NCBI RefSeq assembly: GCF_001625565.1 | Contig: NZ_AUXS01000086.1 | Coordinates: 35,823 to 99,822 of the forward strand | Origin: Pseudoalteromonas luteoviolacea NCIMB 1944 | GTDB taxonomy: Bacteria; Pseudomonadota; Gammaproteobacteria; Enterobacterales; Alteromonadaceae | DNA length: 64,000 nucleotides | Direction of reading: 5' to 3' | Shown here: positions 35,700 to 44,134 of the stretch, piece by piece | How the letters are laid out: every line of letters begins with the position of its first letter | Position numbering within the stretch: the stretch's first letter is position 1 | Position numbers and translations under genes: made by a program | Notes under the pieces: model-generated | Seen by the model: only the letters and a program-made list of their open reading frames with translations | The model's database searches: none | What the model was told of the DNA's origin: nothing

Positions 35700-36764
35700 T
35701 TAATCTTGATAATGCTGCGCTAAAATTGCTTGCACAGAAGATTCAATCTCTTTCAATACATCTTTTTTGATCCGACCAAACTCAAATGACACTGCGCGAT
35801 TCGACTCTTTTTTCCTCGCGAACATGTCTTTTGACTCAAAGCTTCTCAGAGTCGAAGTCACCACAGCGGGCTTATTGGGGCGCTCTGAGCTCAAACTTGC
35901 TTTAAGGGTTTGGCTGATAATTTCTTTATGCTCATGTACCTCGACGCCATCAAGTTGCACAGCCAACACTTCCTGAATACGAGTAATTTCATCGTTCAAG
36001 GTATCCTGATATCTTTTCATCACTTTAAAGAGCAGATCATAATCAGCGATGGATAGCTCCCCAGCGATAGGGTAGAGCTGGATCAGTCGAATATCTACAC
36101 TGGCCGCTTTCAATGCTCGGCTGATCTTGGCTTGACTACAATTATGCAATTTAGCCAATTCTGCTTGCTTTAGTGCAGGGTTGTGTTTTTGCATCGCCAG
36201 ACACTGTTGTCCAATCTCAAATAAATTATGCTCTTTTGCGGACTGCAACTGTTTTGCTAAATTTTTCGCATCCTCTAAAGCTAATTCGTCCCGTGTGACC
36301 AGCACGCGATATCCATCATGTTTGTGAAATAAAAACCAGGCTCGTCTTCTTGAACCATCGAGTATTTCGATCTTTCCGTTATTGTATCTAGCAACAGCCG
36401 GGTGGAACTGCTGATAGGTAAGTGAATCCAAATCAGCAACAGACTCCTCATTTAACAGCGCTTGTTCACGACCATTTATATCGAAGTTAACTTCTGTATC
36501 ATTTTTTAACTGTGTATGATCGAGCACCATTTCCGTGAAGCTCGCTTCTTTTCCCGATGCCAGCTGCCAATGACTTGTTTTACCAATCGACTCAACCCCA
36601 AAGTGTTGCTTAAGATACTCAGTGACATCTTCACCGGATATTTCAATTTGCGATGATAGCTGCTTAAACAAATTAGGAATGCGAGATTTTGCATCTCGTT
36701 TTTCAGCTTCGTGTGAACCGAATGTATTGCCCAGAGGGTTGATCTCGCCACGTCTTTTGGCCAT
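35700..36764 (-). CDS. parB: ParB family partition protein
   Basis: A 354-residue ParB of the larger, P1-like kind. The ParB/Srx core carries EILDGSRRRAWF, and a helix-turn-helix follows at LKQAELAKLHNCSQAKISRALK (in pieces around 205-235). It should bind the parS repeats just downstream of its stop and stimulate ParA. It begins right after parA (stop at 36765), so the two are one operon. The C-terminal domain would be the dimerisation and B-box binding region in P1 ParB. The hexamer TCGCCA in the nearby repeats supports this comparison. Confidence 0.92.
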   Translation of the reverse strand: MAKRRGEINPLGNTFGSHEAEKRDAKSRIPNLFKQLSSQIEISGEDVTEYLKQHFGVESIGKTSHWQLASGKEASFTEMVLDHTQLKNDTEVNFDINGREQALLNEESVADLDSLTYQQFHPAVARYNNGKIEILDGSRRRAWFLFHKHDGYRVLVTRDELALEDAKNLAKQLQSAKEHNLFEIGQQCLAMQKHNPALKQAELAKLHNCSQAKISRALKAASVDIRLIQLYPIAGELSIADYDLLFKVMKRYQDTLNDEITRIQEVLAVQLDGVEVHEHKEIISQTLKASLSSERPNKPAVVTSTLRSFESKDMFARKKESNRAVSFEFGRIKKDVLKEIESSVQAILAQHYQD

Positions 36765-37970
36765 TTACTGATTCTCTCTTTGTTGTTGTGACCAAACGAA
36801 ATGAATATCTCGCATGATCTGGCTAGTTACCTCAAATGCATTTTGCTGTGCGTTTTGGAATGAAGATTTTGCTTTTGGATATTCACTTTTAGACATATCA
36901 AATACGGTACTGAGTAAGGCTGATGATTGCCTAATCGCTTCACTGTGTTTAAATTCTTTCGAATAGATACGCTGCTCAAAATATTGCGTCAATTGGTTCA
37001 TCAACTCAGTGGTGGTTGCGCTGTCTCTATGATTCGTCAATAAGATTTTCATGAAATCATATCCACTGTGGCCTTCATTGAGGAGCAGCGACCAAATTTT
37101 TGGAATGTAACTAAAATAGGAACACGTTGCATCAATATCGTTTTGTGTTACTGACAGTGGAAATATCACGCTTGAGGCTGCGTAGTAGGCATTATATGTT
37201 GAATAGCCTAAAGAGGGTGGGGTATCCACAATAATGATGTCAAACTCGCTCTCAACCGCTTGTATGATGTTATCTAATAAGGTGTATGGTGAAGAAAGTG
37301 CTTTATTGAACACCTGTTCGTGAAACCAGCCTTCTAATGCTCTGTCATATTGTGATGCTGGTAGGATCCTTAAATTGGGAATGGTGGTTGGCAAAAACGC
37401 ATCGGAGATCGCGCTTTGTAATGTTTCCCTTTCATCTAACTCAAAGTTCTCCATCATCAAATCGCCCACAGAAAGACACCCTTGTTGAATGGCTTCAGTA
37501 GCATAATACATAGACAATGTTGATTGTCCATCCATGTCGATCAGACCCACTCGATATTCTTGAGGAAACTCTGTTGCAATCCCTGAAGCAATTGTTGCTG
37601 CTGAGACAGTTTTTCCAACTCCCCCTTTTTGGTTTTGGATCACGATTACTTGCACTTTTTGGTGCTCTGAACGAACAAACTTGGCTTCTTTGCGCAATTC
37701 TTCTGGCAATTGATCTCTGATCAAATAAATTTCTTCCAAATTTACCGACCATACAGCATCGTCATGTCTACGTGGATCAATATTTGTTTTAGAGACATAT
37801 TTATCTAAAGTTTTACTATTGATTGCCAAATAAGCCGATGCTTCAGCACGGGTGAAATTTCTCTGTTCTTTTTTATTGTTGATCAACAATCGCTGATTTC
37901 GTCTTTTAATGAGCCCATCAGCACTGTCTTTAAGTGCCAGAAACGCATGGGTTGTTTGTTCAGAATCCAT
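36765..37970 (-). CDS. parA: ParA partition ATPase, type Ia with N-terminal DNA-binding domain
   Basis: A 401-residue Walker ATPase. The first about 100 residues include a helix-turn-helix-like segment (FTRAEASAYLAINSKTLDKY), as in P1/F-type ParA, which represses its own operon. The deviant Walker A motif is KGGVGKT at 115-121; IIVDTPPSLGYST is the Walker B/switch region. It segregates plasmid copies together with ParB and parS. The ATG at 37970 has AAGGGAA upstream. A 20-base palindrome about 120 bases upstream is a likely operator. Confidence 0.94.
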   Translation of the reverse strand: MDSEQTTHAFLALKDSADGLIKRRNQRLLINNKKEQRNFTRAEASAYLAINSKTLDKYVSKTNIDPRRHDDAVWSVNLEEIYLIRDQLPEELRKEAKFVRSEHQKVQVIVIQNQKGGVGKTVSAATIASGIATEFPQEYRVGLIDMDGQSTLSMYYATEAIQQGCLSVGDLMMENFELDERETLQSAISDAFLPTTIPNLRILPASQYDRALEGWFHEQVFNKALSSPYTLLDNIIQAVESEFDIIIVDTPPSLGYSTYNAYYAASSVIFPLSVTQNDIDATCSYFSYIPKIWSLLLNEGHSGYDFMKILLTNHRDSATTTELMNQLTQYFEQRIYSKEFKHSEAIRQSSALLSTVFDMSKSEYPKAKSSFQNAQQNAFEVTSQIMRDIHFVWSQQQRENQ

Positions 37971-38089
37971 AATAATTCCCTTGATATTTTAAATTATACT
38001 ATACACCTTAAAAAAGAGCTTACAAACAAAAAAATGATGTATTGGCTAATAATAAAGCCTCTTCTCGCTATTCAATACCTGTACCATGG

Positions 38090-38109
38090 TTTCTATCATT
38101 TGATAGAAA
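38090..38109. promoter_or_regulatory. Inverted repeat upstream of parA, candidate ParA operator
   Basis: Arms TTTCTATCA and TGATAGAAA are perfect complements separated by TT. It lies 120 bases upstream of parA, where type Ia ParA proteins bind to autorepress. Confidence 0.5.
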
Positions 38110-38338
38110 AGCACATTTAACTTAGAGTTATAACAGCTAAGGGTAATTAATAAGGTTAGTATTGGTTAATATATAGGTATAAAGGCTAGTGTCCTATTAA
38201 ACCTTATAAGTATTTGACTATATTTAATTTTATTAATTTTCTCAGATCTATTTTCCTATATGTATAGATCGAATTTACTCCATGTTTTAGATCATGATTA
38301 CTACATGTTAATAGCGTGCCAATATATTTAACTACAGC

Positions 38339-38347
38339 TTATTCACA
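38339..38347 (+). promoter_or_regulatory. DnaA box
   Basis: TTATTCACA fits the TTATNCACA consensus. It lies within the iteron region on the plus strand. Confidence 0.65.
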
Positions 38348-38403
38348 AATATATGCACATTTTTGGCCGTGAGATCAGAATTACTCGCAGTTCTTCCGCT
38401 TGG

Positions 38404-38412
38404 TTATCCACA
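38404..38412 (+). promoter_or_regulatory. DnaA box
   Basis: TTATCCACA is the exact high-affinity E. coli DnaA box, in the origin region. Confidence 0.75.
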
Positions 38413-38508
38413 TCGCTTCTATATTAAGGAAGGTATCTTCCATAAAATCATATAGAAGATCTGATCTCCTTGTTGATCAGATCGGATCTACTAGCAGTGT
38501 AGAGCATC

Positions 38509-38517
38509 TTATCCACA
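38509..38517 (+). promoter_or_regulatory. DnaA box
   Basis: A second exact TTATCCACA, same strand, 105 bases after the previous one. Confidence 0.75.
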
Positions 38518-39492
38518 TGTATAGGCTAGGCTTTTTATCTCGCTGTACTTATATAGATCAAGATTCCTCTATGTTTTTCCCAGCCACGAGTATCCATGAA
38601 TCGATTTGTCGCCATATTAATGAGATCAGATTTACTCTATGTTTAGACGATAATATTATCATTTTTCTTTCAAAATTGGTTAATTATTGTGTAACAGAGC
38701 ACAATTCCTCTATGTTCAATAAACGACATTGGATCTACATCTATATCAAAGAGAAACTGAAGTGGGCTTTTTGAAAAGTCTGATAATGACAATATGCCAC
38801 TTTATTCAATTGGATATTGATGCCGAATACTCACCTCAGATCACATTTACTCTATGTTTGTATGGTTATTAACTAGATTTTAAAATTAAATAAGTAACTA
38901 AAATTCAATTGGTTAGGTTTTTTTAGGGGGGATTCAGAACATAATTCCTCTATGTTTTAAATCCTGAAGAGAAATCCAATATCAGTTTAACTATTTCAAT
39001 AAGTTCAATTGATTATGGGGTTACAATGCAATATGGGATCATATTTCCTCTATGTTTAATCCATTTTGAAAGTGATGAACTTCTTTTTATTATGCAATTT
39101 AGTTGTATATATGAAAGGTGTTATGCAATGCAGATCAAGATTCCTTTATGTTTCGTGGCGCTCCGAAATAAGAAGTAGGGCTTTATATTCAATAAGTTAT
39201 ATACATTTAAATCTTGCAGATCTCATTTCCTCCATGTTGAGTGCAGAGATGGAAAGCGTTGAAACATTAAAAAATATTAGGTTTTGACTTCATTCTCTTT
39301 CCCCTTTTTGGCTTGCGGCCTTTTCCTATTTAGATCAGATTTCCTCTATGGTTGAATGGAGCAAGTCTGTGTTATTTTGAGGCTTGGTAAATTGTTTTTT
39401 GTTGCTTTGTTAGAAAAAAGTCGTGATAGGACATGGAAAGAGCACAAAGAAAGGGTGGGTATGTCGACTGGTTTTTAAGTTAGCTATACATC

Positions 39493-39608
39493 CAGATCAG
39501 ATTTCCTTTATGTTCTGTTTATTCAGATCAGAATTCCTATATGTTTTATTTCCTCAGATCAGGTTTCCTATATGTTTTGTTTGCCCAGATCAGATTTCCT
39601 ATATGTTT
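39493..39608 (+). repeat. Phased iteron cluster, 4 copies at exact 31-bp spacing
   Basis: Four copies of CAGATCAGATTTCCTATATG (with small variations) start at 39493, 39524, 39555 and 39586. The exact 31-base period is close to three helical turns, so Rep molecules would line up on one face. The cluster ends 73 bases before the Rep ATG and may serve both initiation and autoregulation. Confidence 0.9.
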
Positions 39609-39680
39609 TGTTTTAGATCCGCATTTAAATTTTTAGTGGTATGCTGTAGCGTTATACGGAATAGTACGGAGCCGTCGGTA

Positions 39681-40811
39681 ATGAAAACACCAGTAAAGAA
39701 AGTATCTTTGAGCAATCTACCTGCTTCCATTAGGCGAGATATTGAAACTATCGAAAGTGCACACCAAGTGGAGCAGCTTTCTTTATTTGTTGATTGCAAA
39801 ACCTCTAGTGCTGGTTTAAAAAGCTCCTTAAGTAATACATTTGTCGGCTATGACCTTTGGTCTCGATTTATCAGGCATAAGCGTGAGCAGATCCCCGTTA
39901 ATGCGGCCAGTGATAAGGTTATCATATCTCGTCGAGTCTCTGAAAAAGTGGACAACATTCTGTATGAAGGCGTACTTGATATTTCTCCTGCTTTGATTAA
40001 AGGCAAGGATACCGATTTTTTTGCCTGGCCTTCTGACAGAGAAGAAAAAGTCGAGCGCGCATTGGTAAGATTAGGATCTCAAGGGCGTATTGTTAAAATT
40101 TCAGGCCGGGTAGGGGAGCGTTATGCGATCGTCTTTACCTTACGCGAGCTTCAATCTGAACTTAAGTCGGTTTCACAAACCTTATCAGTGAATGAGATTA
40201 AAGAATCTCTCCTCATTCTAAAGGGCGCAGAACTGAGTATGCAGTGCCGAGAAGTGAACGGGGAATCGGAATCATATAGCGAGTCGAGAATGAACTATAT
40301 CAGTAGTATTCATTTTTCGGGCGCTAACGGAAAGTCCACTGTCAAATGTGTGGCCTTTTTAAATGAGGTGATGTCGCAGCAAATTGAAGGCCTGACATAT
40401 CGAAGTTATTATTTTGATCGGGTACAAAGTTTTAAGCGATCGCTAAGTCGCTGGCTAACATTGCGTCTTTACCAAGTCTTTAAATATGCTGCTGTGGGTA
40501 AAACATATCACTTTATGTTGGTAAACATGTCTTTAAAGTTTGGGTCGATCACGTCCCATGAGGATGTCGATAAAAGTCGTCTAACTGCAATCAGGCGTGA
40601 TATGACTAGCACCATGAAGGATTTGATTGATTCAGATATCATCAACCGCTATACAATTGAAAATGAAAAAGATGATGATGGTAACATCGTTGACTACAAG
40701 TACGAAATATATCCAACAGCACGTTTTTGTGAAGAAATTTTGAGCTTAAATAAACAGTATAAAGCGCGCTTGGCAAAAGCTGAAAAGTTAGCGGGTATCG
40801 AATCGGATTAA
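39681..40811 (+). CDS. Plasmid replication initiator protein (Rep)
   Basis: A 376-residue protein without a strong named family from sight, but its position directly after the phased iterons and its basic, winged-helix-like make-up identify it as the initiator. I start it at ATG 39681 (MKTPVKKVSLSNLP). The frame stays open upstream to 39423, but that part translates the iterons into repeated FCFRSxFLYV-like peptides and is not coding. Likely features are two winged-helix domains, as in RepA/RepE types: KVERALVRLGSQGRIVKIS and FKRSLSRWLTLRLYQVFKYA. It should bind the iterons to open the origin and limit copy number. Confidence 0.85.
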   Translation: MKTPVKKVSLSNLPASIRRDIETIESAHQVEQLSLFVDCKTSSAGLKSSLSNTFVGYDLWSRFIRHKREQIPVNAASDKVIISRRVSEKVDNILYEGVLDISPALIKGKDTDFFAWPSDREEKVERALVRLGSQGRIVKISGRVGERYAIVFTLRELQSELKSVSQTLSVNEIKESLLILKGAELSMQCREVNGESESYSESRMNYISSIHFSGANGKSTVKCVAFLNEVMSQQIEGLTYRSYYFDRVQSFKRSLSRWLTLRLYQVFKYAAVGKTYHFMLVNMSLKFGSITSHEDVDKSRLTAIRRDMTSTMKDLIDSDIINRYTIENEKDDDGNIVDYKYEIYPTARFCEEILSLNKQYKARLAKAEKLAGIESD

Positions 40812-41230
40812 AGCCCCATTCGATACTAGGTATCGTGAAAACATCATCCCCCCCTCTATTTCATCTGACTACTTTTACTCAGTGAGTGATAACAATTCCA
40901 AGGCCTGATTGTTTAACAATAAGTGGGCTTTGCTGACGACTTGTTTTGACAAGTCCATAAGAGTCACTGTAATCGATCAAAAATAAATTTGTGGTTTGGC
41001 TGGTGTCGTTACATTAGCTATGTCTTTGAGCTGGCCCCAACCCTTTAAGCCAAGCATCATATGGCGTTCGTTTCGATGACAGGTTTTGACTGTGATCTGA
41101 GAGGCGAAGTGTGATGCAAAATAAGTCTATATTTGGTTCGATTGTTGACTGTTGATATGCTATTGGTCTATATTTGGTCTTGTAGTCTAAATATAGACTC
41201 CAATATAACTTAGCTTGAAAGGAAAAGCTT
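40812..41230. other. Intergenic region between rep and toxin-antitoxin genes
   Basis: About 420 bases. A small perfect hairpin (CGATAC-TAG-GTATCG, 40821-40835) lies 10 bases after the rep stop. The last 110 bases hold the operator repeats of the toxin-antitoxin operon. No gene is supported. Confidence 0.5.
41125..41198. promoter_or_regulatory. Operator repeats of the toxin-antitoxin operon
   Basis: GTCTATATTTGGT occurs at 41125-41137 and 41165-41177, and AGTCTAAATATAGACT, a near-perfect palindrome of the same core, at 41183-41198. They end about 30 bases before the antitoxin start. Autoregulation by the antitoxin or toxin-antitoxin complex is the expected role. Confidence 0.6.
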
Positions 41231-41467
41231 ATGAGAATCGCTACAATTAGCCAAATGAAAGCCAACGCGGCCAATTTGCCTGATGAATTAGGGCTTGCTC
41301 CTCTGTTTGTGACACAAAATGGCAAAGAGTCATTAGTGGTCCAAACGCACGAAGCGTACCAGCATCAGCAGGAAAAAATGGCATTCATGACGCTATTATT
41401 AAATTCAAGAAAAGATATCGAAGAGGGCAAAACCACACCAATCGATGATTTTCTAAGTTCTATTTAA
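41231..41467 (+). CDS. Antitoxin, Phd/YefM-like
   Basis: A 78-residue acidic protein. The N-terminal MRIATISQMKANAANLPDEL resembles the DNA-binding half of Phd/YefM antitoxins, and the C-terminal helix ILNSRKDIEEG-type end (LLNSRKDIEEGKTTPIDDFL) resembles the toxin-wrapping tail of ParD/Phd types. It is followed after 12 bases by a ParE-like toxin gene. Ribosome binding site GAAAGGAAAAG upstream. The pair should stabilise the plasmid by post-segregational killing. Confidence 0.8.
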   Translation: MRIATISQMKANAANLPDELGLAPLFVTQNGKESLVVQTHEAYQHQQEKMAFMTLLLNSRKDIEEGKTTPIDDFLSSI

Positions 41468-41479
41468 CATAGGTATAGA

Positions 41480-41815
41480 ATGGCAAATGTAAATATTGAA
41501 ATAACTAGACACGCACAATTGCAAATTAAAGATGCCATCAATTGGCGTTCTCGCCGAGAAACAGACAGTGCTGCAAGGGATAGTATTAAATCAACTATCA
41601 TAGCATGGAAAAGCCAACTAGAAACCTTGCCAGAGAGCGGTAAAGCTTGCCAGTACTTTGACTCACCTGAGTTTAGAGAGATAGTAAAAGGCAATTACCG
41701 ATTTGTATACGAAATTAGGAACACTGGTGAGCAACAGTTCAATATTTACTTACTGATATTTTGTCATGTCAGAATGGATTATCAGGATCTGATCAACCAG
41801 TTTGGTCCGTTTTAA
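41480..41815 (+). CDS. Toxin, ParE/RelE superfamily
   Basis: A 111-residue protein with the ParE/RelE pattern: ITRHAQLQIKDAINW near the N-terminus, then LPESGKACQYFDSPEFREIVKG and NYRFVYEIRN, then a C-terminal HVRMDY. ParE-type toxins inhibit gyrase and RelE-types cleave mRNA; the FREIVKGNYRFVYEI core fits ParE better. It lies 12 bases after the antitoxin in the same operon, next to the replication genes, as plasmid addiction modules often do. Confidence 0.82.
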   Translation: MANVNIEITRHAQLQIKDAINWRSRRETDSAARDSIKSTIIAWKSQLETLPESGKACQYFDSPEFREIVKGNYRFVYEIRNTGEQQFNIYLLIFCHVRMDYQDLINQFGPF

Positions 41816-42211
41816 AAAAGAACCGGTATTTAGCTGGCTCTTTTTACTTTTTAGCTGCAGGCGAAATAATTAGAACACATCGTACATTAAAGATAGCCAG
41901 AGGCAGTCAATGATACCTTGTCCATCAGCGCAAAAGAGATTTACTGAGTTGATTTATGATTTTAAATAAATGAAAGCAATGGATGTATATCCAATAAAGA
42001 CAAGGATAAAAAGAGCTGTGAGCACCAATAAATAGTCGTTACCGTATGTCTATTCTTGAAACAATAAAACAGATAACGACGGCAACATAAAGAAAACGAA
42101 CAAAGAAAAGAAGCCTGGTTCCTGATTGCGAAATTTTGGCATTTAAGATGTATTTTTGTTGAAAATCACTCTACGGATAGTTTCTTTTCCAACAAGCGAG
42201 CATTCAGCACT
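41816..42211. other. Intergenic region, nothing recognised
   Basis: About 400 AT-rich bases between the converging toxin gene and the minus-strand membrane protein gene. I see no gene, repeat or clear terminator. Confidence 0.5.
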
Positions 42212-43315
42212 CTATAGTGCTGAAGATTCAATTTGGTGTCCCGGAATGGCAGATCCTACTGGCATAAGGCTGACCTGCGGATATAGACCAAACCCGTCTT
42301 TATAATAATTCGAGATGGCCTTCATCGCGTCAATCTGATCTGATGTAATTGGTATGGCCCTCGAGAATCGTACCGTCTCACCATCAACATTAGCAGAAAC
42401 ATTGACAATGGATTCTCCAACTTCCCAAAACCAACTGGCGCTCATCAAAGTACTTAACTGTTGAGTCAATGCTGGCTCCAGTAGAGTGTTTCCTATCTGT
42501 GGACCACGTAATTGAAAATCAGGCCTTGTTTGCATCGAAGTTTGCGCTGATATTGCTATTTGGTGAGTTTGAACGTCGTATTGTATGAATCTGAACAGGT
42601 ATTGTGCACTGCTTGAAGGCGAAACATAGATACTTTGTAGTGGCGCCTGAAGGTTGGAATGAGAGTTTAGAGTGGCCCCGATTTGAGCTAAATGCCGAGT
42701 GTTTCCCGTGGGTGAAACCACATCAAGTTGCAAGTCCTTGAATACTATTGCAGCTGACAATGGATTATTGAATTTTATACTTAATTGGATCTCTGGAAGA
42801 CCGAGGTAATGACCAACAACAATCCTCGCGTCTGCCACCTGCATAGCGGTATCAAAGTTTAATCGTGTTTTTTCTAGCTCAAATCTAACAAACATCTTTG
42901 CTTGGTGATTAATTGTGGCTGTTTGTCTTTCATATCCTTCTAGCGAAGCGCTAATTTGGTATTGATCTGTGATTCTAGATTTTGGTATAGCCAAGACAAA
43001 GTCGCCTGTATCACTTGTCATTCCGCGAGCATGACCACCTGTATCGACTTGGACGCGGGGTAAATATTTCCCACTGTTTTTATCTATAGCCGTTCCAATA
43101 ATAAGCGCTTCGGAAGATTGATAACTGTTAAAGAGGTAAATACCGTTGCCAACTAAGCCAAATAGGAGCACCAGTGTAAATCCATAATGCGTGATCATTC
43201 GGTTTAGTGCATTGTTTTTTCCTGCCGAGATAACTTTGAGTAAGCCTACGACGAGAATGGCGATTAAAGATGCCAAAGCAAGTGGTGTTGTAGCGTACTC
43301 GAATGTATTACCCAT
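42212..43315 (-). CDS. Unknown membrane-anchored protein with carboxypeptidase regulatory-like domain
   Basis: A 367-residue protein I cannot assign to a named gene. Two membrane helices lie near the N-terminus: about 11-31 (LALASLIAILVVGLLKV) and about 42-64 (GFTLVLLFGLVGNGIYLF). A region of about 75-140 (IIGTAIDKNSGKYLPRVQV ... GDFVLAIP ... ASLEGYERQTATI) resembles the beta-sandwich carboxypeptidase regulatory-like or PEGA-type domain. The rest is likely beta-rich and cytoplasmic or periplasmic depending on topology. GGAAA precedes the ATG at 43315. It has no operon partner. It could be a surface or stress accessory of the plasmid; function unknown. Confidence 0.65.
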   Translation of the reverse strand: MGNTFEYATTPLALASLIAILVVGLLKVISAGKNNALNRMITHYGFTLVLLFGLVGNGIYLFNSYQSSEALIIGTAIDKNSGKYLPRVQVDTGGHARGMTSDTGDFVLAIPKSRITDQYQISASLEGYERQTATINHQAKMFVRFELEKTRLNFDTAMQVADARIVVGHYLGLPEIQLSIKFNNPLSAAIVFKDLQLDVVSPTGNTRHLAQIGATLNSHSNLQAPLQSIYVSPSSSAQYLFRFIQYDVQTHQIAISAQTSMQTRPDFQLRGPQIGNTLLEPALTQQLSTLMSASWFWEVGESIVNVSANVDGETVRFSRAIPITSDQIDAMKAISNYYKDGFGLYPQVSLMPVGSAIPGHQIESSAL

Positions 43316-43678
43316 ATTATTTCCATTACTTTTTTTATGATTTTAACCCCTGTTTAGTGGGCTAGAGTAAAGTACTTGATCACACTTGGGGATGTATAGG
43401 TAAGAGTGTAGCTTGGAACCTATGCTTTTGCGTTATTATTCAAACTGGTAATCGTCCAAGTACGATAAATAGCAGTCGTTTTTTTAAAGAGATACCCATT
43501 ATTATCAGTCTGGAAACCTTGGGTAAATAGGTATTGAATAGTGATGATTTAACTGTTCAAGGCGGCTAACTCCGGATTGTTCTTAAAGACTTTATTCACT
43601 TTTGATTGGCTATCGTATGTTTGGCGAAGACTTGTATAGGTTAAACCAAAGCGGGCTGCCTTTTTCATTAAGTGGCAC
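43316..43678. other. Intergenic region with a small coding-like minus-strand frame
   Basis: About 360 bases. On the minus strand from 43680 (or ATG 43668) to 43549 a frame encodes 40-44 residues, including ARFGLTYTSLRQTYDSQSK, whose composition looks protein-like. There is no ribosome binding site, so it may be a gene remnant or chance. No other sites recognised. Confidence 0.3.
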
Positions 43679-43963
43679 ATGTTACAAACAGAAGGTGTGA
43701 ATGGGATCACTACTATTTTATTTGTGAGAATTTTGGGTGAGGCACACCTTTGTCCAAGTAAATTATTGTTTCATGATTTTCCTGGTACTTGGGATAGCAT
43801 TAAAGATCATGACAGTGAAATTCGTTACAACTTACTGAAAAGTTGTTACTCGCTCTCTGGTAAAACAGCTCAAGCGCGTCATATTCAACTTGAATTCGCC
43901 AAATCTACGCCGTTTACAGCTGAACAAATAGGCCATTTAAAAAATGAGCGTATAAGCCATTAA
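43679..43963 (+). CDS. Hypothetical small protein, doubtful
   Basis: A 94-residue frame (MLQTEGVNGITTILFV ... TAEQIGHLKNERISH) between the membrane protein and the recombinase gene. I recognise no family and see no good ribosome binding site. It is listed because it is the only sizeable frame in its interval. It may be spurious. Confidence 0.3.
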   Translation: MLQTEGVNGITTILFVRILGEAHLCPSKLLFHDFPGTWDSIKDHDSEIRYNLLKSCYSLSGKTAQARHIQLEFAKSTPFTAEQIGHLKNERISH

Positions 43964-44039
43964 TAAAATAGCAAGCAGATTTTACTTTTACTGCTCTATG
44001 TATAGGTAAACTAATAAAACTTTATTATTTAACATAATA

Positions 44040-44075
44040 ATTTACTAACGTAAATATACATTTACGTTAGTAAAT
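44040..44075. repeat. 36-bp perfect inverted repeat, candidate recombination site or operator
   Basis: Arms ATTTACTAACGTAAAT and ATTTACGTTAGTAAAT (16 of 16) flank ATAC. It can also be read as 14-base arms around an 8-base spacer, close to the loxP layout (13-8-13). It lies 60 bases upstream of a tyrosine recombinase gene. Either a target of that recombinase (dimer resolution) or its operator. Confidence 0.6.
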
Positions 44076-44134
44076 GTTATGAAGATCGGCTATAGTAATG
44101 TTGTCGTATCAAATAGTTTTAAGTGCCATAAATT

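Larger units (their letters stand above)
38244..39353 (+). repeat. Dispersed iterons, 14 copies
   Basis: Consensus core AGATCAnATTTCCTCTATG followed by TTT. Copies start near 38244, 38266, 38289, 38373, 38479, 38555, 38623, 38696, 38838, 38936, 39036, 39132, 39218 and 39332. The first three are 23 bases apart; the others are spaced about 70 to 140 bases. The 3' half TTCCTCTATG is best conserved. Confidence 0.9.
38244..39680 (+). other. Replication origin region (oriV) with iterons and DnaA boxes
   Basis: AT-rich region of 1.4 kb upstream of the Rep gene, with 18 recognisable copies of a 22-base repeat all in the same orientation and three DnaA boxes. Short frames inside it (38400-38774, 39066-39287) are driven by the repeats and are not genes. 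This is a classic iteron-controlled theta origin, though the array is unusually long. Confidence 0.88.

Noticed and set aside
38244..39608. CRISPR-like array
   Set aside because: Repeats are 22 bases with irregular spacing, then 31-base period, with no cas genes; they are iterons.
39423..39680. N-terminal extension of the Rep frame
   Set aside because: It translates the four phased iterons into repeated peptides and has no ribosome binding site; the ATG at 39681 is better.
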